Below are positions 6,813 through 13,209 of a DNA stretch of 13,817 nucleotides, in pieces. Positions within the stretch are counted from its first letter, which is position 1; every line of letters begins with the position of its first letter. Location: contig JAGDBY010000073.1 of the NCBI GenBank assembly GCA_017958765.1, positions 1 through 13,817 of the forward strand, read 5' to 3'. The notes under the pieces are model-generated. The model did not search any database. It was not told the DNA's origin and worked only from the letters and a program-made list of their open reading frames with translations. The position numbers and the translations under genes are program-made. Origin of the DNA: Bacteroidales bacterium (GTDB lineage Bacteria > Bacteroidota > Bacteroidia > Bacteroidales > UBA932).

Positions 6813-8585
6813 TTACTTGATATCGTACAGATAAGGGAGGCGGGCGTAAACAATCGGTCTGTCGTAGTCCTTGAGGAACTTGTAGCACTCTGAGATGCTT
6901 TCGATGCTGTTAGGGACAAGGGAAGTCTCCATATTGCCGCTCATCATATCGAGAAGTTTCTCATAAGCGGTCTTAACCACAGGAACTTCCACAAGTCTGA
7001 AATCATCAACACCGGCTGCGATGGCTGCATACTGTATAGCGTCGCAAAGACCTCCGAATGAGTCGGCCAAACCCAGTGTTACGGCGTCGGTACCGGTCCA
7101 TACGCGGCCCTGACCCAGCTCGTCGACCCTCTCAGGAGTCATTCTCCTTCCGTCGGCAACAAGATTAGTAAACTGGCTGTAAATCACCTCCACGCTGCGT
7201 TCCATATACTGAGCCTCTTCGGAATCGAGGTCTCTTGTCAGATTGCCGATGCTGCTGTGTTTGTTGGTATTGATTGTAGCTGTGTTGACGTCGAATTTCT
7301 TAATTGTGTTCTCGAAACTAGGAATCAGGGAGAACACTCCGATCGAACCTGTGATGGTGGTTCTGTCGGTAAAGATTCTGTCGGTCTGAGCGCTGATCCA
7401 ATAACCGCCTGAAGCTGCGTAACCGCCGAAACTTGCGATAACCGGTTTGCATTCTCTGAGCAGCTGAAGCTCGTGACGTATCATCTCCGCTTCAAATGCG
7501 CTTCCTCCCGGAGAATTGACTCTCAGGACGACGGCTTTCACTGTTGAGTCCTTGCGCAGGGCTGAGAGCTCTCTGACGAACTTAGAGCCCACAATAGAAG
7601 CTCCGCCTTGCAGTGACACCGAACCTTCGCTCACAATGTCGCCTTCTGCGTAAACCACGGCGATTTTGTTCTTGGCTTTGAGATTCTCCTTGAGTCTTGC
7701 CGCAGCATACCTGTCGATAGAGACGTATTTGACATCTTTTATGTCGGATACATTGAACAGCGTGCACAGATAGTCGTCCAGCTGCTCCTTGTAGAATGCC
7801 TCATCCACTACGCCTAAGGCGAGGAGAGAGTTTGCGTCAAGCATATCCAGATTGTCAATCCAGGTGTTGAACTGCTCTTTTGTGAAATCGCGTGATGCGC
7901 AGATGTCATCGCAGATCACATCCCAGATATTGTCAAGCATAACTTTATTCTGCTCGTAATTCTCAGGGCTGATCTCGTTCTTGATAAACTGCTCTGCAGC
8001 GGCTTTGTATTTGCCGTGGCGGATGAGCTGCATCTTGACCCCGAGCTTGTCCAGAAGGTCTTTGAAGAACATCATAGAGGTGCTCAGACCTGTGACAGTG
8101 GCACTTCCGAAGCCGTGGACAATGACTTTATCTGCGACCGAAGCCAGGTAATAGCTCATGTTGCTGAAGTTAGAACCGTAAGCAATGACGGCTTTCCCGC
8201 TTTGGCGGAAATGCTCCAGGGCATCGCGCAGTTCCTCTGCGTGAGACAGAGAGAGGTATGCCTTATCTGTGTCCATATAAATGAACTTGATGGCAGGGTC
8301 TGTCTCTGCGTACCGGATGGCTTTTACCATATCGAGAATGGTGACGGTATTGGTTTGGGCAAGCTGTCCCAGGTTGCTCAGACTGATATTGCTGATTGTT
8401 TCGTGTTCGACAACAGGGGCGCTGAAATCAATCTTCAAAACAGCGCTTGAAGCTACTGACGTGTCGGCTTTGCCGGAGAATGAGAATGCGGATCCCAGCA
8501 TTCCGAGCCCTATGAAAATGAAGAGAAGCAGGGCTACCAGGCATCCCAGCAGTGAACCGAAAAAGATTTTCCAAAAAGTTTTCAT
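6813..8585 (-). CDS. sppA: Signal peptide peptidase SppA, 67K type
   Basis: A 590-residue inner-membrane serine protease of family S49 that digests cleaved signal peptides in the periplasm. It has the long two-domain form: an N-terminal anchor helix (about residues 8-30), a first S49 domain carrying the general base K194 in GKYKAAAEQF, and a second S49 domain carrying the nucleophile S362 in NSPGGSA, followed by GGYAASGGYWIS and TGSIGVF. This Lys-from-one-domain, Ser-from-the-other dyad is the known arrangement for E. coli-type SppA. The ATG at 8585 is chosen because it puts the anchor helix at the N-terminus and sits 25 nt after a promoter-like element. An earlier in-frame start at 8663 would add 26 residues and run into the divergent gene, so it is rejected. 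It is a single-gene unit converging on pepD. Confidence 0.95.
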   Translation of the reverse strand: MKTFWKIFFGSLLGCLVALLLFIFIGLGMLGSAFSFSGKADTSVASSAVLKIDFSAPVVEHETISNISLSNLGQLAQTNTVTILDMVKAIRYAETDPAIKFIYMDTDKAYLSLSHAEELRDALEHFRQSGKAVIAYGSNFSNMSYYLASVADKVIVHGFGSATVTGLSTSMMFFKDLLDKLGVKMQLIRHGKYKAAAEQFIKNEISPENYEQNKVMLDNIWDVICDDICASRDFTKEQFNTWIDNLDMLDANSLLALGVVDEAFYKEQLDDYLCTLFNVSDIKDVKYVSIDRYAAARLKENLKAKNKIAVVYAEGDIVSEGSVSLQGGASIVGSKFVRELSALRKDSTVKAVVLRVNSPGGSAFEAEMIRHELQLLRECKPVIASFGGYAASGGYWISAQTDRIFTDRTTITGSIGVFSLIPSFENTIKKFDVNTATINTNKHSSIGNLTRDLDSEEAQYMERSVEVIYSQFTNLVADGRRMTPERVDELGQGRVWTGTDAVTLGLADSFGGLCDAIQYAAIAAGVDDFRLVEVPVVKTAYEKLLDMMSGNMETSLVPNSIESISECYKFLKDYDRPIVYARLPYLYDIK

Positions 8586-8609
8586 ATTACAATGATTGAG
8601 AAAAGTGAA

Positions 8610-8617
8610 CAAAAATA
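8610..8617 (-). promoter_or_regulatory. Bacteroidota -7 element for sppA
   Basis: TATTTTTG on the minus strand matches TAnnTTTG and would start transcription about 18-20 nt before the sppA ATG at 8585. No clear -33 box is present. Its position also supports 8585, not 8663, as the start codon. Confidence 0.5.
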
Positions 8618-8629
8618 AGGAAAAAATGA

Positions 8630-8637
8630 TAACTTTG
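8630..8637 (+). promoter_or_regulatory. Bacteroidota -7 element for the metal-handling operon
   Basis: TAACTTTG is an exact TAnnTTTG match. It ends 5 nt before the ATG at 8643, so the transcript is predicted to start at or within a couple of bases of the start codon (leaderless). It is 12 bp from the opposing sppA element. No metal-regulator operator was recognised around it. Confidence 0.6.
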
Positions 8638-8642
8638 CACCG

Positions 8643-9113
8643 ATGAAAAAGGTTTTCAGACATAGTTATGTGCTGGCGTTAATCGCCCTCTACATTGCCT
8701 CTTATGCGGGGGTGGGGGTGCATTCCTGCACTTATGACGGTATGGTGGAGTTTACACTTGCTCCCAGCGAATTGACCGTCAGTGAGCAAGGCCATTCTCA
8801 TCACGGCCACGGTCATGATGACCACGACGGTCACGTTCATACCGTTTGTCACCACTGCGATTTGGACGGTTGCGGCGAGGAACATATTTCCGAAGCTGAC
8901 TGCTGCTCTATCGCATTTTATGTTCTGACCGACAGCCAGGATTTCTCCGACTGTAATTCAAAAGTGCTTCTGGACAGCGCCCCTCTGTTTTTAGCGGATG
9001 AGGCGGCATTGAGCAACACTCTTTCAGAAGTAAGGGCCGACAGTTCTATTTACTCATATCTTGATGAATTCTATATAAGTCATCAGAAGATGTTTTCTGT
9101 TTGGAGGTTATGA
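8643..9113 (+). CDS. Secreted His/Cys-rich small protein, HYC_CC_PP-like, putative metal binder
   Basis: A 156-residue exported protein, first gene of a three-gene unit. A hydrophobic N-terminal segment (residues 9-25) acts as signal peptide or anchor. Residues 51-71 hold ten histidines in 21 positions, interleaved with Asp and Gly, as in the metal-collecting loops of zinc, nickel and copper proteins. Seven cysteines are present: C29 in VHSC, C69 and C72 in CHHC, C77, the pair C87-C88, and C104. The order VHSC, then a Cys pair about 60 residues later, resembles small Bacteroidota proteins often found beside TonB-dependent receptors and HMA proteins (HYC_CC_PP type), though this assignment is from memory of the pattern and is moderate. 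The TonB receptor starts 68 bp later with no promoter between. A periplasmic metal sponge or donor role is inference. Confidence 0.75.
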   Translation: MKKVFRHSYVLALIALYIASYAGVGVHSCTYDGMVEFTLAPSELTVSEQGHSHHGHGHDDHDGHVHTVCHHCDLDGCGEEHISEADCCSIAFYVLTDSQDFSDCNSKVLLDSAPLFLADEAALSNTLSEVRADSSIYSYLDEFYISHQKMFSVWRL

Positions 9114-9181
9114 TGGCGGAGCTGTATCCTGTAGTATGGGGTAAAGTTCTATAAATCAATAACTTAAATCAGAAAACAAAT

Positions 9182-11431
9182 ATGAGAAAAATATCATTGG
9201 TATTATTATTTCTTTTCCAGTTTCTTTCCTTGTCGGCTCAGACCGGTACAGTAAAAGGAACAGTATATTACAAAAACCCTAACGGTACCACCGAAGTTCT
9301 TCCGTTCGCCCAGGTGTATAACCTCGAGGCTGAGAAGCTCGTGGAGTGTGATGAGAACGGTCAGTTCTCCACTACCGTAAAAGGTGAAGCCACTTTGATT
9401 GCAACTTATGTGGGCTATTCTCTGGATACCCTCAAAGTTACCCCTGCTTCAAGGGACATTAAGTTCTATCTGACAGGAAGCAACGAAGTGCAGGAATCTT
9501 ATGTCACCGCCCGCCAGGCCGCTCTTTCAAGGCTGTCAGCTATCAGAACGGAGGCTATCACCACTGCAGGTATCTGCAAGATGGCCTGCTGCAACCTCTC
9601 TGAAAGTTTCGAGAATTCAGCCAGCGTGGCTACCAATTACACGGACGCAGTAATCGGCGCAAAGCAGATCAAACTGTTGGGCCTCTCAGGTATCTACACC
9701 CAGATGCTCGATGAAAACCGCCCTGCTATGCGAGGCCTTTCATCTCCGTTCGCTATGACTTACGTTCCGGGGCAGTGGCTCGAGAGCATACAGATTGCCA
9801 AAGGCCCTTCCTCAGTAATCAACGGAGTCGAGGCCATTACAGGTCTGATCAATCTGGAGCACCGCAAGCCTACCGACGAGATTCCTCTCTATTTTCAGGC
9901 ATACGGCAGCTCGGACGCTATGATTGAGTCTAATGTGGCTTCTTCATTGCAGCTCAACGATAAATGGAGCACGGTTCTTCTGGGACACTTCGGCAAGAAA
10001 GTAGCATCTTTTGATCACAATCACGACGGATTCAGAGACGAGCCTCTTACCACGCAGTATAACATCGGCAGCAGGTGGCTTTACTACGATCCTAACGGAA
10101 CTCAGGTTCGTTTCGGCGTAAGCTACGTGTCAGACAACCGCCTCGGAGGTCAGATGAATTACTCAAAGCAGATGGCTGAGCAGAAGTCTTACGAACATTG
10201 GGGCTCTCTGATTAAGAATCAGATGGTTAACGCCTATTTCAAGTTCGGCTATCCTCTGAGAGAGGACCAGAGCGAGTCTCTGGCTGTCATAGCCGATTAT
10301 ACCCACTATAACACAAATTCATTCTTCGGAATAAAGGATTATGACGGTTATCAGAATTCAGGATATTTCAACTTCCTGTATCAGAATCAGAACGAGAACC
10401 ACAGTATCGAGGTGGGCGCTTCCGTTCAGTATGATGCTTACAGAGAATTCTACAATATCCATCCGTTTATGGGACTGACCGTAGGTTCTGACAATATCCG
10501 TACTGAAGGTCTGTTCGGAGCTTTTGCAGAGTATACCTACAGCAAGGACGAAAAGGTGACCGCAGTTTTGGGAGTAAGAGGCGATTACAATACTCTTTAC
10601 AGCAAATTCCTCTTCACCCCGAGAATGAGTTTCAAATACAGTTTCACCGACGATATCATCTTCAGACTCAGCGCCGGCAGAGGATACCATTCTCCTCATC
10701 TGGTGACAGACAATCTGGGAATAATGTCTACCGGAAGATATCTCGAGCCTTCTGTTTTCAGCAAGCGTTTCGACCTGGAAGAGGCCTGGACATTCGGCGG
10801 AAACATCACCTGGTATCTTCCTTTCGGTTACGAAAACAACAGCTATGTAAGCCTGGAATATTTCAGAAACCAGTTTGTAAATCAGCTGATAGTTGATCAG
10901 GACTACAATTACGGCAATCCGTTCATTTCAGTATACAATCTGCAGGATCTCGATATGCCGAATTCTTACACCAATACCTATCAGTTCGATTTCTCATCAG
11001 ACATTACTGAGAATTTCAACATAGTTGCAACTTTCAGATATACAGACGCTAAGGTTACTCTTAAGGGCCAGGGCCTGGTAGAGAGACCGATGACCAGCCG
11101 CTACAAAGCAGTCTTCAACGCTCAGTACAAAACTCACCTGAGCAAGTGGATATTCGACTTCACCGCTCAGCTGAACGGACCTATGAAACTGTACGATTTT
11201 GCAGGCGGCGGATACTCTCCGGCATACCCTTTGCTGTTTGCACAGATAACACACAAGATGAAAGGCGTGGATATTTATGTTGGAGGTGAGAACCTGACAA
11301 ACTTCCGTCAGCACGATGCAATCATCAATGCTGACGATCCTTTCAGCCTCAAATTCAATGCAACCTCTGTTTGGGGTCCGCTGATGGGAATTAAGGTTTA
11401 CGCCGGTATCAGAGTGACAATTTGGAAATAA
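9182..11431 (+). CDS. TonB-dependent outer-membrane receptor with Cys-Cys plug motif, putative metal receptor
   Basis: A 749-residue TonB-dependent receptor, a 22-strand outer-membrane barrel driven by TonB/ExbBD. Order of parts: signal peptide (1-19, LSLSA before Gln20); a carboxypeptidase-regulatory-like beta-sandwich (about 21-98); a TonB-box-like stretch near VQESYVTAR (103-111); plug domain (about 115-255) with IQIAKGPSSVINGVEAITG; then the barrel, ending in the aromatic-containing strand GIRVTIWK. At 132-137 the motif CKMACC, followed by NLSESFE, contributes three cysteines just before the plug, facing the periplasm. In Bacteroidota this Cys-containing version commonly occurs with HMA-domain partners, as here: the HMA gene starts 19 bp downstream. 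No SusD partner is present, so glycan uptake is unlikely. The substrate is probably a soft metal or its chelate; which one is not readable. Confidence 0.93.
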   Translation: MRKISLVLLFLFQFLSLSAQTGTVKGTVYYKNPNGTTEVLPFAQVYNLEAEKLVECDENGQFSTTVKGEATLIATYVGYSLDTLKVTPASRDIKFYLTGSNEVQESYVTARQAALSRLSAIRTEAITTAGICKMACCNLSESFENSASVATNYTDAVIGAKQIKLLGLSGIYTQMLDENRPAMRGLSSPFAMTYVPGQWLESIQIAKGPSSVINGVEAITGLINLEHRKPTDEIPLYFQAYGSSDAMIESNVASSLQLNDKWSTVLLGHFGKKVASFDHNHDGFRDEPLTTQYNIGSRWLYYDPNGTQVRFGVSYVSDNRLGGQMNYSKQMAEQKSYEHWGSLIKNQMVNAYFKFGYPLREDQSESLAVIADYTHYNTNSFFGIKDYDGYQNSGYFNFLYQNQNENHSIEVGASVQYDAYREFYNIHPFMGLTVGSDNIRTEGLFGAFAEYTYSKDEKVTAVLGVRGDYNTLYSKFLFTPRMSFKYSFTDDIIFRLSAGRGYHSPHLVTDNLGIMSTGRYLEPSVFSKRFDLEEAWTFGGNITWYLPFGYENNSYVSLEYFRNQFVNQLIVDQDYNYGNPFISVYNLQDLDMPNSYTNTYQFDFSSDITENFNIVATFRYTDAKVTLKGQGLVERPMTSRYKAVFNAQYKTHLSKWIFDFTAQLNGPMKLYDFAGGGYSPAYPLLFAQITHKMKGVDIYVGGENLTNFRQHDAIINADDPFSLKFNATSVWGPLMGIKVYAGIRVTIWK

Positions 11432-11450
11432 ACAATTAAAACATACAACT

Positions 11451-11768
11451 ATGAAAAAGTTAATCTCAATTTTGGCAGTGGTTCTGTTCGTGGCTGTATT
11501 CAGCATCAACTGCAGCGCCCAGAACAAAAATCAAAAAGCGCAACCTAAATACGAAGAGGTAACTTTCGTTACTACAATCGATTGCGAGCACTGCGTCAAG
11601 AAATGCGAAGCAAATCTTCCATACGAAAAAGGTGTGAAAGACTGCAAAGTAACCCTTGACGACCTTACTATCTATTTCAAATATGATCCTGCTAAAACAG
11701 ACAAGGCTAAACTGAAAAAAGCTATTCAGAAGCTAGGTTATGAGGCAGAGGAAATAGTAATTGAGTAA
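11451..11768 (+). CDS. Periplasmic heavy-metal-associated (HMA) domain protein
   Basis: A 105-residue exported protein with one HMA (ferredoxin-like, Atx1/MerP-type) domain, which binds Cu(I), Hg(II) or a similar ion. Signal peptide: residues 1-23 with cleavage likely after CSA, Gln24 at +1; Cys21 lies inside it and no good lipobox is present. The domain occupies about 36-104. The metal site is DCEHC (C45, C48), to which C52 adds a third thiol (CxxCxxxC); C65 is a fourth. The Met that usually precedes the first Cys is Ile-Asp here. The GY pair near residue 96 sits in the loop facing the site, as in bacterial HMA domains. The preceding receptor ends 19 bp upstream. The leader before the ATG is A-rich and closely resembles that of pepD. 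Its likely role is to accept metal released by the receptor in the periplasm. Confidence 0.9.
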   Translation: MKKLISILAVVLFVAVFSINCSAQNKNQKAQPKYEEVTFVTTIDCEHCVKKCEANLPYEKGVKDCKVTLDDLTIYFKYDPAKTDKAKLKKAIQKLGYEAEEIVIE

Positions 11769-11793
11769 TTTTTATTAACTTGCGAATGAATTG

Positions 11794-11821
11794 TGCGGCG
11801 GCATAATTGCCGCCGCATTTT
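11794..11821 (+). terminator. Intrinsic terminator of the metal-handling operon
   Basis: Ten-base arms TGCGGCGGCA (11794-11803) and TGCCGCCGCA (11808-11817) pair perfectly around a TAAT loop and are followed by four T. It lies 25 bp after the HMA stop and 17 bp before the hisS start, so it separates the two units. The T tract is short, so some readthrough into hisS is possible. Confidence 0.8.
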
Positions 11822-11838
11822 GTAAAACCCGTTCTGAT

Positions 11839-13209
11839 ATGACAAAACCTTCAATTCCTAAGGGAACGCGGGATTTCGGCCCGCTCGAAATGGCCCGCAG
11901 AAACTACATCTTCAACACTGTCAGCGACGTCTTTTTATTGTACGGTTATTCTCAGATAGAGACTCCTTCCCTGGAGAATCTCTCCACTCTGTTGGGTAAG
12001 TACGGAGACGAAGGGGATAAGCTGCTCTTTAAAATTCTGAACAGCGGAGACTGCTTCGCAGGGATTGGCCCCGACGAACTCTCCAACAGCAATGCCCTGG
12101 CTATGAAGGTGTGTGAGAAAGGACTCCGCTATGACCTCACAGTGCCGTTTGCAAGGTTTGTGGTGCAGCATCAGAACGAGATAAACTTCCCTTTCAAACG
12201 TTTCCAGATCCAGCCTGTATGGCGCGCCGACCGTCCTCAGAAAGGGCGTTACCGCGAGTTCTATCAGTGCGACGTGGATGTGATAGGGAGCAACTCCAAT
12301 CTGAATGAACTGGAGTTGGTACAGATTGTAAATGAAGTGTTTACCCGGTTCGGGATCAGGGTCTGCCTGAAGATCAACAACCGCAAGCTCCTCGCAGGAC
12401 TGGCTGAGGTAGCCCAAGCTCCCGACAAAATCGTGGACATCACCGTGGCAATCGACAAGATCGACAAAATCGGCATCGATGCAGTCAAAGAGGAGATGAG
12501 GGAGAAGGGGATCAGTGAACAGTCTATAGCCAAGATTGAGCCGGTATTGCTTCTGAAAGGGACTAACGAAGAGAAGATAGCCACTATGAAGGATCTGCTG
12601 GCTGCTTCCGAGGTTGGAACCAAAGGCGTTGAAGAGATATCTGAGCTGTTCTCGCTGATCAATTCTCTGAAACTGAACATTCAGGTTGAGGTGGATCTCT
12701 CTCTCGCCCGCGGACTGAACTACTACACCGGAGCGATCTTTGAGGTGAAAGCCCTTGACTATGAGATAGGAAGCATCTGTGGCGGAGGCCGTTACGATGA
12801 CCTTACCGGTATCTTCGGTCTGAAGAACGTATCGGGCGTGGGCATCTCTTTCGGCGCAGACCGTATTTACGATGTCCTTGCAGGACTCGGCAAGTACCCT
12901 TCAGATCTGTCGACAAGCGTGAAAGTTCTCTTTACCAATATGGGAAAGGAGGAAGTCAAATACATTCTCCCTCTGGCAGCTCAGTTGCGCTCAGCAGGAC
13001 TGGCCTGCGAGGTATATCCGGAGTCTTCTAAACTGAAGAAACAGTTCGAATATGCCGACAAGCGCGGTATCGGAGCCGTCGTTGTTGCAGGTGAGACCGA
13101 GATTGCCGAGAATAAAGTCACGGTCAAGAATATGAAGACGGGAGAACAGACAATGCTCTCTTGCAGTGATTTGTTAAAGTATATCCAAAATAATAACGAC
13201 AATGAATAA
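11839..13209 (+). CDS. hisS: Histidine--tRNA ligase
   Basis: A 456-residue class II aminoacyl-tRNA synthetase that charges tRNA-His. Evidence: KGTRDFGP at the N-terminus (8-15), RYDLTVPFAR (97-106), the motif 2 region WRADRPQKGRYREFYQ (128-143), the histidine-specific RGLNYYTG (291-298), GGGRYD (315-320), and the motif 3 block GVGISFGADRIYD. The C-terminal ~90 residues are the alpha/beta anticodon-binding domain. The segment around 190-285 is the family insertion domain and is somewhat longer than in E. coli (424 residues in total there). ATG at 11839 is chosen because it places the KGTRD motif at the usual distance; an in-frame TTG 48 nt upstream lies in the terminator hairpin. No promoter with a full TAnnTTTG match was found, although there is a degenerate one at 11776. 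The downstream gene overlaps its last 8 bases. Confidence 0.97.
   Translation: MTKPSIPKGTRDFGPLEMARRNYIFNTVSDVFLLYGYSQIETPSLENLSTLLGKYGDEGDKLLFKILNSGDCFAGIGPDELSNSNALAMKVCEKGLRYDLTVPFARFVVQHQNEINFPFKRFQIQPVWRADRPQKGRYREFYQCDVDVIGSNSNLNELELVQIVNEVFTRFGIRVCLKINNRKLLAGLAEVAQAPDKIVDITVAIDKIDKIGIDAVKEEMREKGISEQSIAKIEPVLLLKGTNEEKIATMKDLLAASEVGTKGVEEISELFSLINSLKLNIQVEVDLSLARGLNYYTGAIFEVKALDYEIGSICGGGRYDDLTGIFGLKNVSGVGISFGADRIYDVLAGLGKYPSDLSTSVKVLFTNMGKEEVKYILPLAAQLRSAGLACEVYPESSKLKKQFEYADKRGIGAVVVAGETEIAENKVTVKNMKTGEQTMLSCSDLLKYIQNNNDNE

Noticed and set aside
8586..8663. Earlier in-frame start for sppA at 8663
   Set aside because: It would add 26 residues before a normal anchor helix, overlap the divergent gene, and start upstream of the sppA promoter-like element.
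8790..8845. Short tandem-like DNA repeat in the His tract of the small protein gene
   Set aside because: The similarity comes from repeated His, Asp and Gly codons; the units are irregular and it is not a CRISPR or a true tandem repeat.
9182..11431. SusC-type glycan receptor
   Set aside because: There is no SusD gene beside it, the length (749) is short for SusC, and the neighbours are metal-binding proteins.
11499..11522. Lipoprotein signal in the HMA protein (Cys21)
   Set aside because: The residues before Cys21 are Ser-Ile-Asn, not a lipobox; a signal peptidase I site after CSA fits better.
11791..11838. Upstream TTG start for hisS at 11791
   Set aside because: The extra 16 residues are encoded by the terminator hairpin and are not typical of the family; the ATG at 11839 fits KGTRD spacing.
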